64,000 nucleotides of DNA from WRMS01 sp038562165 (GTDB taxonomy: Bacteria; Bacillota; Peptococcia; DRI-13; UBA5745). Of this stretch, positions 32,510 to 41,380 are shown piece after piece. Both the position numbers and the translations under genes were made by a program. The notes below the pieces were generated by a model. It ran no database searches, had not been told where the DNA came from, and saw nothing but the letters and a program-made list of their open reading frames with translations. Position 1 is the stretch's first letter, and every line of letters begins with the position of its first letter. Location: NCBI GenBank assembly GCA_038562165.1, contig JBCFAO010000008.1:1-64000 (forward strand), in the 5' to 3' direction.

Positions 32510-33783
32510 AAATATTGCTGGTAAGGCCCCGTCCTCATAAAGAAACCATCGGCCTGCAAAGCGTCATGATCTGCGAGCCCCTGGAGCTGATGCAGCTGGC
32601 GGCGGTGCTGAAAAACAATGGTCATGAGATCAAGCTTGCGGATATGATACTGGAACAAAAACCCCTGGAACATCATCTGCGCCATTTTTCACCGGAGGCT
32701 GTCTGCATTGCCGGGTACATCAGCCATATCGGCGTTATCAAAGAGTACGCCGGCGCCGCCAAAAAGCTATGCCCCCAAACCCAGGTTTTCGTAGGAGGCG
32801 TTCACGCCGCCGTCTGTCCGGCGGATTTTTTTCACCCCTCCATCGACTATATCTGCCGCAAGGACCGGGATTTGTACGATCTTCTGGGCTGCGAGTTTCA
32901 GGAGGATTTCCTGCCTGACCGGGAGGTGGTGCAGGAGTATGCCGGGCGCTATTACTATCTTTTTCAACAGGATTGCGCCCTGATCAAAACTTCCTTCGGC
33001 TGCCCCTATAGCTGCAATTTCTGCTTTTGTAAGGAGATTGCGCCTTACGCCGCCCGGCCGGTGGAGCAGGTCATCCGTGAGCTTCTGGCCATCCCTCAGC
33101 GGGAAGTCTACATTGTTGACGACAACTTCCTGTTTAACCGGGCGCGGCTGCTGGAGTTTTACCGCCAGGTCAAAGAGCATGGCATCCGCAAAAACTATCT
33201 CGTTTACGGCCGGGCTGATTTCATCGCCGAAAACGAAGACATTATCATAAAGCTGCGGGAAATCGGCCTGGGGGCAGTCATTGTGGGAATTGAAGCCGCC
33301 AGCCAGGAGGAGCTTGACGCTTACAATAAGAAATCTCAGGTAACCCAAAGCAGGGAGGCAATTCGCATTCTGAGAAAACACGGCGTCGAATGCTATGCCA
33401 CCGTCATTCTGGGCGTGGATTGGCAAGAGGAAAACTTCCGCCGGCTTTACCGGTTTATCAAAGAAAACCGGCTGGTCTTCGTCAATCTTCAGCCCTTTAC
33501 CCCCATGCCAGGCACTCCTTATTTCAAAAAATATGAAGACTCCCTGCTGATTCCCTACGCCGAACATGAAAAATGGGATATGGCCCATCTGGTCATCCGC
33601 CCCACGGGCATGAGCGTACGCAGGTACTACTGGAATATCCTGGCCCTGTATTACAAGATTACGGTGACGCCCCGCAATACCCTTTACATGTTCCGCAAAT
33701 ACGGCGTTGCCACTACCTGCAAGCTGTCTTTTGGCGCCCTTCACATTACCGGACAGTATCTGAAAAAAATTATAAAGGGGTAA
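32506..33783 (+). CDS. cobalamin-binding-type radical SAM enzyme 1
   Basis: The N-terminal B12-binding-like domain (residues 1-130: ILLVRPRPHKETIG, PLELMQLAAVLKNNGHEIKL, VFVGGVHAAVCP) lacks the DxHxxG motif, so any cobalamin would bind without His ligation. The radical SAM core has the cluster motif CPYSCNFCFC (CxxxCxxC) and downstream IVDDNFLFNRARL, VGIEAASQEELDAYNKK and FTPMPGTPYF. A C-terminal extension of ~70 residues follows. ATG 32506 overlaps the methyltransferase stop. It resembles class B methylases and BchE-type enzymes. The reaction is unknown. Confidence 0.88.
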   Translation: MKILLVRPRPHKETIGLQSVMICEPLELMQLAAVLKNNGHEIKLADMILEQKPLEHHLRHFSPEAVCIAGYISHIGVIKEYAGAAKKLCPQTQVFVGGVHAAVCPADFFHPSIDYICRKDRDLYDLLGCEFQEDFLPDREVVQEYAGRYYYLFQQDCALIKTSFGCPYSCNFCFCKEIAPYAARPVEQVIRELLAIPQREVYIVDDNFLFNRARLLEFYRQVKEHGIRKNYLVYGRADFIAENEDIIIKLREIGLGAVIVGIEAASQEELDAYNKKSQVTQSREAIRILRKHGVECYATVILGVDWQEENFRRLYRFIKENRLVFVNLQPFTPMPGTPYFKKYEDSLLIPYAEHEKWDMAHLVIRPTGMSVRRYYWNILALYYKITVTPRNTLYMFRKYGVATTCKLSFGALHITGQYLKKIIKG

Positions 33784-33818
33784 CAGATGAGAGTTTTGCT
33801 TACAAAGGTGAAGAGACG

Positions 33819-35195
33819 ATGAAGGTGCTTTTGGTGCGGCCTCAAGCCCCGAATCTGCTGAGTTTTACAAAAATATTAGACAACGAGCCCCTGGATCTGG
33901 AATACCTCTATACGGCCCTTAAAGAAAAAGGCATTACCAGCGTTATTTTTGACGGGCTGATCAGCAATGATTTTGAGGAGACCCTGGAGCGGGAAAGGCC
34001 CGACGTCCTTTCCGTGACAGGCTATATCACCCAGCAGAACCTGATGATCCGGTTCTGTGAGCTGGCGAAGAAATACAATCCTCAAACGGCAACCATTGTG
34101 GGCGGCGTTCACGCCCAGCTTAACTACAAAAGCTTTTATTGTGACTGGGTGGACTATGTCTTTCGCAGCGAATCCCCGGTGGATTATGCAGGGCTTGTCT
34201 CCCTTGTGGGCGGTGGCCGGGCAAAGGGCGGGCCGGGACTGGACGATATCAATGAGCTTGGCGGCATCAACGGGCTTTGCTATAGAGTAAAGGGAGAGTA
34301 TCGGGAAAATCCCTTGAGCCCCGTGGACATCAACAGTCTGCCCATCCCCGACCGCAGCTTCTTTTATGGCAACCGGCAGCACTTCCGCTATCTGGAGCTG
34401 ACTGAGGTGGCTTCCATCAAGACCGCTTTTTCTTGTCCTTACGACTGCAATTTTTGCTACTGCACACTGTTGGGAGGCGGCAGCTATCAGCCCCGGGACC
34501 TTGATCTTGTCATCGAAGAGCTTGCCGGTATCGATGCGGCTAATATCCAAATCGTAGACGACGACTTCCTTGTGGACCCCAAGCGGCTCTGGCGCTTTAT
34601 TGGCCTGGTGAAAGAAAAGCAAATCAAAAAGACCTATATCTGCTACGCCAGGGCTGATTTCATCTGCGAAAACCCGGATATTGTCCGGGCCCTTGCGGAA
34701 ATCGGCTTTCGCTATTTTCTGGTGGGGCTGGAGGCGGTTACCGACGCCGAGCTGGCAGGCATGAACAAAAAAACCAGCGTGGACATGAACCGGCGCTGCC
34801 TGGAAATCATCGGGGAAACAACGGCCCAATGCATTGGGCTGATGATTGCTCCCCTTGACGCAGACAAGGCCTACTTTGAAAACCTCTACAACTGGATCGT
34901 CAAAGCAGGCCTCCAATACGTTACCGTATCCATTTTCACCCCGATTCCGGGAACCCCTCTTTACGAAGAATACAAGAACCGCATCACCTCAACGGACATT
35001 GTTGACTGGGATTTTCTTCACCTTGTGGTGGAGCCCGCCAAGCTCTCCCGCCGGGAGTTTTACCGGGAATACCGCCGGCTGTTTCTGCGTCTCTACAAAA
35101 TAGCGAGAAAGGCCGGAATTTATGATTTTATGGATCTTGCTTTCTACAGGAACATGCTCATGGACTATCTCACCCGGAAGATTGGGGGGCGCTGA
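33819..35195 (+). CDS. cobalamin-binding-type radical SAM enzyme 2
   Basis: 458 residues, a paralogue of the preceding enzyme. The B12-like domain starts VLLVRPQAPNLLSFTKI and contains IVGGVHAQLN. The cluster motif is CPYDCNFCYC, with IVDDDFLVDPKRLW, VGLEAVTDAELAGMNKK and FTPIPGTPLYEEY downstream. About 40 extra residues lie between the B12 and SAM domains (glycine-rich, VSLVGGGRAKGGPG). ATG 33819 with AAAGGTGAAG upstream is used; the long upstream in-frame ORF lies inside the previous gene. The gap is 35 bases. It probably acts in series with the other two radical SAM proteins. Confidence 0.88.
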   Translation: MKVLLVRPQAPNLLSFTKILDNEPLDLEYLYTALKEKGITSVIFDGLISNDFEETLERERPDVLSVTGYITQQNLMIRFCELAKKYNPQTATIVGGVHAQLNYKSFYCDWVDYVFRSESPVDYAGLVSLVGGGRAKGGPGLDDINELGGINGLCYRVKGEYRENPLSPVDINSLPIPDRSFFYGNRQHFRYLELTEVASIKTAFSCPYDCNFCYCTLLGGGSYQPRDLDLVIEELAGIDAANIQIVDDDFLVDPKRLWRFIGLVKEKQIKKTYICYARADFICENPDIVRALAEIGFRYFLVGLEAVTDAELAGMNKKTSVDMNRRCLEIIGETTAQCIGLMIAPLDADKAYFENLYNWIVKAGLQYVTVSIFTPIPGTPLYEEYKNRITSTDIVDWDFLHLVVEPAKLSRREFYREYRRLFLRLYKIARKAGIYDFMDLAFYRNMLMDYLTRKIGGR

Positions 35196-36506
35196 ATGAA
35201 AATACTCTTTATTCAGCCTACCCCCTATTATGCCGGAAAGAAGCTGATTAAAAAAAAGCGGCTCTATTTTGCAGGGCTGGCTCCGGCGATTTTGGCAGCC
35301 CTCCTTCCCGGCCTCCAGCTTGAGGCTTGCTTCGAGACCATTGAGGACGTGGATTTTGAAACCGACGCCGATCTGATTGCCATTTCCTCCATGGGACACG
35401 CCGTTATCCGCAGCATCGACCTTGCCAAAGAATTTAAGCGCCGGGGCAAGACGGTGGTTATGGGCGGGTACATGGTGAGCCTGATGCCTGAGGAAGCGAA
35501 AAAATACTGCGACAGCGTCATCATCGGCGACGGTGAGGAAAGCTTTAAGGCAATGGTGGAAGATTACCGCAGAGGCACATTGAAGCCGGTTTACGATATG
35601 CCCCTGGAGACACTCTCCTGGCCTCTGCCCCGCTATGACCTGTTGACCTCAAAAAAAATCGGTGACTTCCTGCCGGTGCAGGCCGGGCGGGGCTGCCCTA
35701 ATTCCTGCAGTTTCTGCTCCGTTTACTGTCTTTATAAAAACCGCTACCTGCGCCGGGATATTGAAGAGGTAATCCGGGATATCAAAGAAGTTAAGCGGTT
35801 GGGCTATAAAAAATTCCTCTTGCTTGACGACAATATCCTGGCCGACAGGCAGTATATCATCCGGCTTTGCCAGCAGATTGAGAGCCTGGGCATGCAATGG
35901 ATGTCCCAATGCTCCATCAGCGTCGCCGACGACGGGGAGCTTCTGGCCATCCTGCGCCAAAGCGGCTGCATCACCCTCTCCTTCGGGGTGGAAAGCATTT
36001 CCCAGGAGAGCCTTGACGCAATGCAAAAGAACTGGGCCAAGGCGGACCGCTACGACCAGCAGATCCGGCAGATAACCCGTGCAGGGATTGACGTTTCCAC
36101 CGAGATGGTGATAGGGGCTGACGGCGATACGCCGGACAGCATCGCCATGACCGGGGCTTTCATTATCCGCAATAAAATCACCGTTCCCCGGTTTTACATC
36201 CTGACCCCCATCCCCGGCACCCTGTTTTATCACCAGATGCTGGAGCAGGGGCGGATCATCAACAACGATATTTACAGCTATAACGGCACTGAGGCGGTAC
36301 ACCAGCCAAAGCATATGTCCCCCCGGGAGCTGACGGAGGCATACTGGCGCCTATATAAACAGGTATTTACCGTAAGCGGGATTTTCAGGCGCACCCTTCT
36401 GCGGGCAGACTTTTTAAGGCACCCCCTGAAATATCTCTTTTACCTTTACGTGAATTTCTATTATAAATATCAGATCGACAGGGGCATCACCCCAAATATT
36501 ATTTAG
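35196..36506 (+). CDS. cobalamin-binding-type radical SAM enzyme 3
   Basis: 436 residues. The B12-like domain (ILFIQPTPYYAGKKLIKKK; DLIAISSMGHAVIRSIDLAK; VVMGGYMVSLMPEEA; SVIIGDGEESF) is followed by a radical SAM core with CPNSCSFCSVYC, LLLDDNILADRQYI, FGVESISQESLDAMQKN and LTPIPGTLFY. It is closer to the hopanoid-methylase/BchE-like branch than enzymes 1 and 2. The C-terminus is basic and aromatic (LFYLYVNFYYKYQI), perhaps membrane-associated. The start immediately follows the previous stop (TGAATG) with GGGGGGC upstream, indicating tight coupling. Confidence 0.88.
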   Translation: MKILFIQPTPYYAGKKLIKKKRLYFAGLAPAILAALLPGLQLEACFETIEDVDFETDADLIAISSMGHAVIRSIDLAKEFKRRGKTVVMGGYMVSLMPEEAKKYCDSVIIGDGEESFKAMVEDYRRGTLKPVYDMPLETLSWPLPRYDLLTSKKIGDFLPVQAGRGCPNSCSFCSVYCLYKNRYLRRDIEEVIRDIKEVKRLGYKKFLLLDDNILADRQYIIRLCQQIESLGMQWMSQCSISVADDGELLAILRQSGCITLSFGVESISQESLDAMQKNWAKADRYDQQIRQITRAGIDVSTEMVIGADGDTPDSIAMTGAFIIRNKITVPRFYILTPIPGTLFYHQMLEQGRIINNDIYSYNGTEAVHQPKHMSPRELTEAYWRLYKQVFTVSGIFRRTLLRADFLRHPLKYLFYLYVNFYYKYQIDRGITPNII

Positions 36507-36515
36507 GATGGTAAT

Positions 36516-37598
36516 ATGGAAATTGTAAAGCTGGGCTCCCCGGGGGAGCTAAGGGATTTTTATCCCTCGGTGTACGGCAAGGACCCTAATTTTAAGGACA
36601 ATAAGTCCAGCCTGCTGCCTCTTGTTTGCGGGAGAAAAAGCAGCTTTTATCAAAACTCCAAGCAGGAAATTATCGCTGTTGTCCATAAGGGAAAAAGGCT
36701 TTGCCAGTGTGTTCTGATCCGCCACAAAAATGCCGGGGCTACCGCCAATATCGCTTTTTTTGAAGCCCTGCCCGACAGTGGCGGGGCAGTGGCACACCTG
36801 CTGGAATATGCGGAGATTTGGGCCGCTGCCGAAAAATGCACCAGAATTATTGCAGGCATGGATGGCCACCTCAATTACTCCCTGGGTTTTTCCCTGGAAA
36901 ATACCGCGCCGCCCAGCTTTGGAGAAAGCTACAACCCCTCCTATTACACCGGCTATTTTAGCGGATTTTCCGAAGTCAGGCTGAGCTGCTTTCAAGATGA
37001 GGCCCCCTTGGTACGGCAGCTCGTTGACGATGACTGCGCCCGGATCATCGGGCGTTGTTGCCAATACAGCTTTGAGCCGGCCAGGATCAATGACCGGAAT
37101 CTGAAGCGGTATACCGACCTTTCCAACACTATATTTGAGGGCCACGATTTTTATTTTAAAAGGGAGTATCAGGAGGACGCTGAACTCTTGGGACAAATGA
37201 AACTGATTCTTAACCGGGGAGCTCTGCTGTTTATCAAGGCTGGCCAAACCGATATTGGGCTGATCTTCTATTATCCCGATTTTAACGAGCTGGTCCCCCC
37301 GGGCCGGGGCTTCGGCATCCTCTCGGCAGTAAAACGCCATCTTCACTTTAACCCCGCAAGAGTGAAAATGGCGGAAATCGGCGTTTTGCCGGAATATCAA
37401 AATAAGGGCGTGGTCACCCTTGCCTTTCAGCAGGCAATGAATAGGACCCTCAAAAACTATCCCGGCATCAAAACCATAATCAGCAGCTGGATCGTCGATA
37501 CAAACACCAAGTCCAGCCTTTTTACAAGGCGCTATACCAAACACAAAGGCGGAAGTTTTGTTGTTTATGAGAAAAACATTTCTGGGCAAACGCCATAA
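36516..37598 (+). CDS. GNAT-fold acyltransferase, YghO-like
   Basis: 360 residues with the layout of YghO-like proteins: FYPSVYGKDPNFKDNKSSL near the start, IAFFEALPDSGGAVAHLLEY, GHLNYSLGFSLENTA, FGESYNPSYYTGYFSGF, and a C-terminal GNAT half with VKMAEIGVLPEYQNKGVV (the acetyl-CoA loop region). The substrate is unknown; relatives are thought to acylate amino or sphingoid-like acceptors, but this is uncertain. It starts 10 bases after the third radical SAM gene and overlaps the next gene by 32 bases, so it belongs to the operon. Confidence 0.78.
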   Translation: MEIVKLGSPGELRDFYPSVYGKDPNFKDNKSSLLPLVCGRKSSFYQNSKQEIIAVVHKGKRLCQCVLIRHKNAGATANIAFFEALPDSGGAVAHLLEYAEIWAAAEKCTRIIAGMDGHLNYSLGFSLENTAPPSFGESYNPSYYTGYFSGFSEVRLSCFQDEAPLVRQLVDDDCARIIGRCCQYSFEPARINDRNLKRYTDLSNTIFEGHDFYFKREYQEDAELLGQMKLILNRGALLFIKAGQTDIGLIFYYPDFNELVPPGRGFGILSAVKRHLHFNPARVKMAEIGVLPEYQNKGVVTLAFQQAMNRTLKNYPGIKTIISSWIVDTNTKSSLFTRRYTKHKGGSFVVYEKNISGQTP

Positions 37599-38580
37599 TA
37601 CCTGCCCGCCCCATTGGGATAAGCAAATAGGCGGCAACCCCTTCCTTCATTCCTCTGTTTTAAATGCGGCGCGGCACTCGGATACTCCTTTTTATTACGT
37701 CACCCACCGGTCGTATATCTGCTGCGAATATAAAAGCAAACTCAATCTCTTTACCTTTGGCAAGCTGCGCCTGGAAATCCCCATGACGGTGGTAGGGCTG
37801 CCCGCTTCTTTCGATATGCCCGGCTGCAGCGGCAACATCCGGGAGCTGATTGCCGATTATCAAAAAAGAGCAGGACTGTTCCTGCTCTTAAACCTTCTGC
37901 CCGGGGAGTCTCTGCCCAAAGGCGTCGCCAGCGGCGAAACCCTTGGCGCCTGCATCTTCCAAAACCCCTTTGCCAGCTTTGAGGAATATCTGGACTGCCT
38001 GCGCAGCGGCTACCGGCGCCGTGTCAAAACCGCTTTAGAAAAGGGGGGCAAGCTTCAATTAAAGCGAATCACTCCCCAGGAATTTTCCGACGCAACCCAC
38101 CGTCTTTATTTAAATGTGCTGAACCGCTCCCAATACCCCTTGGAAACCCTGAAAAAGGAGTTCTTCCAGGAAATCGGTTGCGAAATCTACGCCTTTTACC
38201 ACGGGGATGTGCAGATGGCCTTTTTTTGCCTGTCCCAGCATGGCGAGGGTCTGCATTTTCTCTTTGGAGGAATGGACTATGCCCAAAGGGACCGCTTTGA
38301 TTTGTACTGCAACATGCTGCTTGCCATCATCCGGATCGGCATCGAAAAAGGCTGCTCCAGCATTGACTTTGGCCAAACGGCGGAAGATCTCAAGTGCAAG
38401 CTGGGCTGCAAAATCGAAAAACGTTATATGGCCGCCTTCAGCCGCTACAGAAGCGTCAATCTGCTGCTGCTGCTGCTGAGTCCGCTGCTGCAATACCGCT
38501 GCCGGGACTATTCCTACAGAGTTTTTAAGGATCCGGCTATTTTAAGAAATCCTGACGTCCGGGGTCTGCATGGTCTTTGA
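37567..38580 (+). CDS. GNAT / FemAB-like acyltransferase
   Basis: 337 residues from ATG 37567. It has a FemAB/BioF2-like (Acetyltransf_6) domain: FEEYLDCLRSGYRRRVKTALEK, LKRITPQEFSDATHRLYLNV, QMAFFCLSQHGEGLHFLFGG and DRFDLYCNMLLAIIRIG, SIDFGQTAEDLKCKLG. Such enzymes transfer acyl or aminoacyl groups to amines, for example in cell-wall or exopolysaccharide-linked pathways. It ends the six-gene operon, and its 3' end overlaps, tail to tail, the convergent flavin oxidase gene by 44 bases. The start codon lies within the upstream gene. Confidence 0.8.
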   Translation: MRKTFLGKRHNTCPPHWDKQIGGNPFLHSSVLNAARHSDTPFYYVTHRSYICCEYKSKLNLFTFGKLRLEIPMTVVGLPASFDMPGCSGNIRELIADYQKRAGLFLLLNLLPGESLPKGVASGETLGACIFQNPFASFEEYLDCLRSGYRRRVKTALEKGGKLQLKRITPQEFSDATHRLYLNVLNRSQYPLETLKKEFFQEIGCEIYAFYHGDVQMAFFCLSQHGEGLHFLFGGMDYAQRDRFDLYCNMLLAIIRIGIEKGCSSIDFGQTAEDLKCKLGCKIEKRYMAAFSRYRSVNLLLLLLSPLLQYRCRDYSYRVFKDPAILRNPDVRGLHGL

Positions 38581-40027
38581 CATAACGGAACCGGCGATAT
38601 GCTCTGTCATCTGCCGGCTTTTCCTTTACCGCTTCCGTCTCCGGACCCGTAAAAACCGCCGCTTTTGCTTGCTTGCGGCCTCTGCTTTTGAGCCCTTGAG
38701 GAAAGGTGAAAATATTGCAGGGATCATACTGCTTTTTGATCTCTTTAAGCAAGGCGGCATGACCACCATAATACTCTTTCAAATAGTTGGCCAGCCGGCT
38801 ATAGGGAAAGTTAACGTAAGACCCTGTCGTCAGGGAGGCCAGCGCCGGAAAGCGGCGGTTGATCCAGTTTCTGTTGGCCCCGGCAAATCTATTTTCCTCC
38901 CATATCGTCTCCAGCCAGATAATATAGTCTGCCTGCCGGTAAAAAAAGGCTGTTTGATCTGTCCCTATTTCCCGGACCTTGCCGCCCAAGGCATACATGG
39001 ATAGTCCGGCAAATAAAGAGCCCGGCGGACGCAGACCGATTAGCTTTACAAGCTCGGTGATTTCCCTTTGATTAAAACTGCGCATAACAAACCGGCTGAC
39101 TGACTGGAATTTTTCAGAATCGGGATAATTGCTGCCGACGATCGTTACAGCTTCAAGAAACGGCAAATACTGAAAACTGCATTCCGCCCCTTCCAGCCTG
39201 GTGAAAGGTTCCATGAGCACCTTCGCCTCATCAGCTTCGCCGTAAAAAACACCTCGAACCAGCATAGCCAAACCGTCGTTTGCGGAGTTGTATATCCTTG
39301 AAATCAGCGTAATTCTGGGATCGGCGTCCTTCAGCCATTGCTGCCAGGTTGCCAGGAATACCTCCTGTCCTGCCGCCGTGGCCTGGAGGTAATCGATTTC
39401 TATCAAAGTCACGTTGTCCGCTTTCGGCGGCAGCCTGAATACCATGGATACAATGACGCCGAAATTGCCGCCGCCGGCGCCGCGGCAAGCCCAAAAAAGT
39501 TCGGCATTACGGCGTCGGCTGGCCTTGATCAAACCTCCTTCGCCATTGACAAGCTCAATTTCTTCAAGGCTGTCGCATCCCAAGCCCAGATAGCGGCAGG
39601 ACAGGCCCCAGCCTCCTCCCGTCACATAGCCGCTGACTCCCACGGTAGGGCAAGTGCCGCCGGGAAAGGGATAGCCCCTGGCAGATACAAATTCATAGAC
39701 CTGGCGGTTGGTTACGCCTCCTTCCAGCGTTAAAAGACCCCTCTCCTCATCCAAGCTGATGCTATTCATCCCGCTTACATCCACAACCAGGGTGCTGCTG
39801 CCGTTGGAATAACCTTCATAATTGTGACCGCCGCTGCGGATGCGCAAAGGTATTCTATACCTTCTTGCCCAGTTTACCGCCTTTGCCACATCCTCTTTAT
39901 TCCGGCAATAATTGATAATCAGCGGATACTGTTGAATGGCCCGGTTGTAATCCTGACGGGCTTGGTTGTAGCCAGGATCTTCCGGCAGAACGATATGACC
40001 TCCGAGGCCCCAAAGACAAATATCCAA
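38537..40027 (-). CDS. FAD-linked oxidase, berberine-bridge-enzyme type (bicovalent flavin)
   Basis: 496 residues. The PCMH-type FAD domain carries RSGGHNYEGYS (His68) and GGTCPTVGVSGYVTGGGWG (Cys126), the two residues that attach FAD covalently in BBE-like enzymes. The substrate domain and BBE motif near the C-terminus (QYDPCNIFTFPQGL) are intact. About 50 extra polar residues follow, encoded antisense to the end of the acyltransferase gene. TTG 40027 with GGAGGG upstream matches the family N-terminus (DICLWGLGGHIVLPEDPGY); the ORF runs open to 40132. Such enzymes oxidise sugars, alcohols or amines with oxygen or another acceptor. The substrate is unknown. Confidence 0.9.
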   Translation of the reverse strand: MDICLWGLGGHIVLPEDPGYNQARQDYNRAIQQYPLIINYCRNKEDVAKAVNWARRYRIPLRIRSGGHNYEGYSNGSSTLVVDVSGMNSISLDEERGLLTLEGGVTNRQVYEFVSARGYPFPGGTCPTVGVSGYVTGGGWGLSCRYLGLGCDSLEEIELVNGEGGLIKASRRRNAELFWACRGAGGGNFGVIVSMVFRLPPKADNVTLIEIDYLQATAAGQEVFLATWQQWLKDADPRITLISRIYNSANDGLAMLVRGVFYGEADEAKVLMEPFTRLEGAECSFQYLPFLEAVTIVGSNYPDSEKFQSVSRFVMRSFNQREITELVKLIGLRPPGSLFAGLSMYALGGKVREIGTDQTAFFYRQADYIIWLETIWEENRFAGANRNWINRRFPALASLTTGSYVNFPYSRLANYLKEYYGGHAALLKEIKKQYDPCNIFTFPQGLKSRGRKQAKAAVFTGPETEAVKEKPADDRAYRRFRYVKDHADPGRQDFLK

Positions 40028-40102
40028 ATAGACCAGCTCCCTCCTCGGTTCTTTCCGATATACAAGATATGAAAAGCTCTCGATTATGGTTCTTGTCCAT
40101 AG

Positions 40103-40155
40103 GAAAAAGAAGCCGCGCAAATGGGAACCCATTATTTGCGCCGGCTTCTTTTTTG
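40103..40155 (-). terminator. intrinsic terminator of the hydrogenase-maturation operon
   Basis: AAAAAGAAGCCG...CGGCTTCTTTTTT forms a long stem (with an inner GCAAAT/ATTTGC part) ending in a T-run on the minus strand, starting 8 bases after the hydF stop. Confidence 0.88.
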
Positions 40156-40162
40156 TGGTCTT

Positions 40163-41368
40163 TTATTTTTCTGTTTCCGCCAAAAGCTGAGGAAACATGG
40201 CGATGCTGCGCCCCAGGATGCCCTGCATGGCGGCAATGGCAATACCGTAGTTGGTAATGGGCACCTGCTGGTCCACTGCGCATTTCTGGCGGTATTTGAC
40301 CTCCCGCTCGTTGAGCATGCAGCCGCCGCAATGGATGACCAGCTTATATTGCTGCAAATCATCAGGGAATTCCCTGCCGGCAGTAAAGACAAACTCCGGC
40401 TCCCTGCCCGTATAGCTCCTGACCCAACGGGGCAGCTTCACCGTGCCAATGTCGTCACATTGACGGTGGTGGGTACAGCCTTCGCAAATCAATACTTTAT
40501 CTCCATCCTGCAGCCCTTTCAGCGCTGCCGCTCCCTTTACGGCGGTATCCAGCAAACCTTTGTAGCGAGCAAAGAGGATCGAAAAAGAAGTCAGCGGGAT
40601 ATCCCCGGGCACTATGGCGTCAACCTGGGCAAAAACCTGGCTGTCGGTAATGACCAGTTTAGGCTTCTGCCCCAGCTTTTCCAGAGTCTCCGCCAATTCA
40701 GACTCCCTGACCACGATAGACACAGCCCCTGTGTCAAGAATATCCCGAATGGTTTGCTGCTGAGGCAGAATCAAGCGGCCTTTAGGGGCGGCTTTGTCAA
40801 TCGGGGTGACCAGAATCACAAAATCCATAGGCTGGATCAAATCAGCCACCAGCCGCTGCTGAGGCTCCTCTGTCAGGGCCAGGGCGGCAATTTTGTTCTT
40901 CAACGCCTCAATGTGCAAACCACTTTTGGCGCTGATCCATATTTCATTGACTTTTTCCGGCTCCGTCCCCGGCAAGAGGTCGGTCTTATTCCAGACGATG
41001 ATATAAGGAATCTGCTTTTCCTTGAAGAGTCCGATCAACTCTCTGTCTTGTTCACCTTGGCCCACTGAAGCATCCACCACCAACAAGGCCACGTCGGTTT
41101 TATTCAGCACTTGCTTGGCCTTGCGGATGCGCAGCTCTCCCAATACTCCCTCATCATCTATGCCGGGTGTGTCAATAATCATCACCGGCCCCAGGGGCAA
41201 AAGCTCCATAGCTTTGTAAACCGGGTCCGTAGTAGTGCCCTTCATTTCAGAGACAATGGCAAAATCCTGGCCGGTAACGGCATTGATCACGCTGGATTTA
41301 CCGGCATTGCGGTTGCCAAAAATGCCGATATGAATACGGTTAGCGCTGGGAGTCTCATTAAGACTCAT
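40163..41368 (-). CDS. hydF: [FeFe]-hydrogenase H-cluster maturation GTPase HydF
   Basis: The N-terminal GTPase has P-loop GIFGNRNAGKSSVINAV, switch MKGTTTDPVYKA, IIDTPGIDDEG and WNKTDLLPG. The C-terminal scaffold domain carries the HydF cluster ligands CTHHRQCDDIG and VIHCGGCMLN. HydF assembles the 2Fe subcluster and passes it to HydA. ATG 41368 has AGGGGAT upstream at proper distance (an ATG nine bases earlier is too close). It is the last gene of the TM1266-hydE-hydG-hydF operon. No hydrogenase structural gene is in the window. Confidence 0.96.
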   Translation of the reverse strand: MSLNETPSANRIHIGIFGNRNAGKSSVINAVTGQDFAIVSEMKGTTTDPVYKAMELLPLGPVMIIDTPGIDDEGVLGELRIRKAKQVLNKTDVALLVVDASVGQGEQDRELIGLFKEKQIPYIIVWNKTDLLPGTEPEKVNEIWISAKSGLHIEALKNKIAALALTEEPQQRLVADLIQPMDFVILVTPIDKAAPKGRLILPQQQTIRDILDTGAVSIVVRESELAETLEKLGQKPKLVITDSQVFAQVDAIVPGDIPLTSFSILFARYKGLLDTAVKGAAALKGLQDGDKVLICEGCTHHRQCDDIGTVKLPRWVRSYTGREPEFVFTAGREFPDDLQQYKLVIHCGGCMLNEREVKYRQKCAVDQQVPITNYGIAIAAMQGILGRSIAMFPQLLAETEK

Positions 41369-41380
41369 ATTAATCATCCC

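Noticed and set aside
32767..33744. Long antisense ORF (325 codons) opposite radical SAM gene 1, and similar ones at 33876-34916 and 36549-37637
   Set aside because: They are mirror frames of GC-rich genes with clear motifs on the plus strand; they lack ribosome sites and family motifs.
40121..41068. Plus-strand ORF of 315 codons opposite hydF (and 43097-43888 opposite hydE)
   Set aside because: The minus strand encodes unmistakable maturases with full motifs; the plus frames are compositional shadows.
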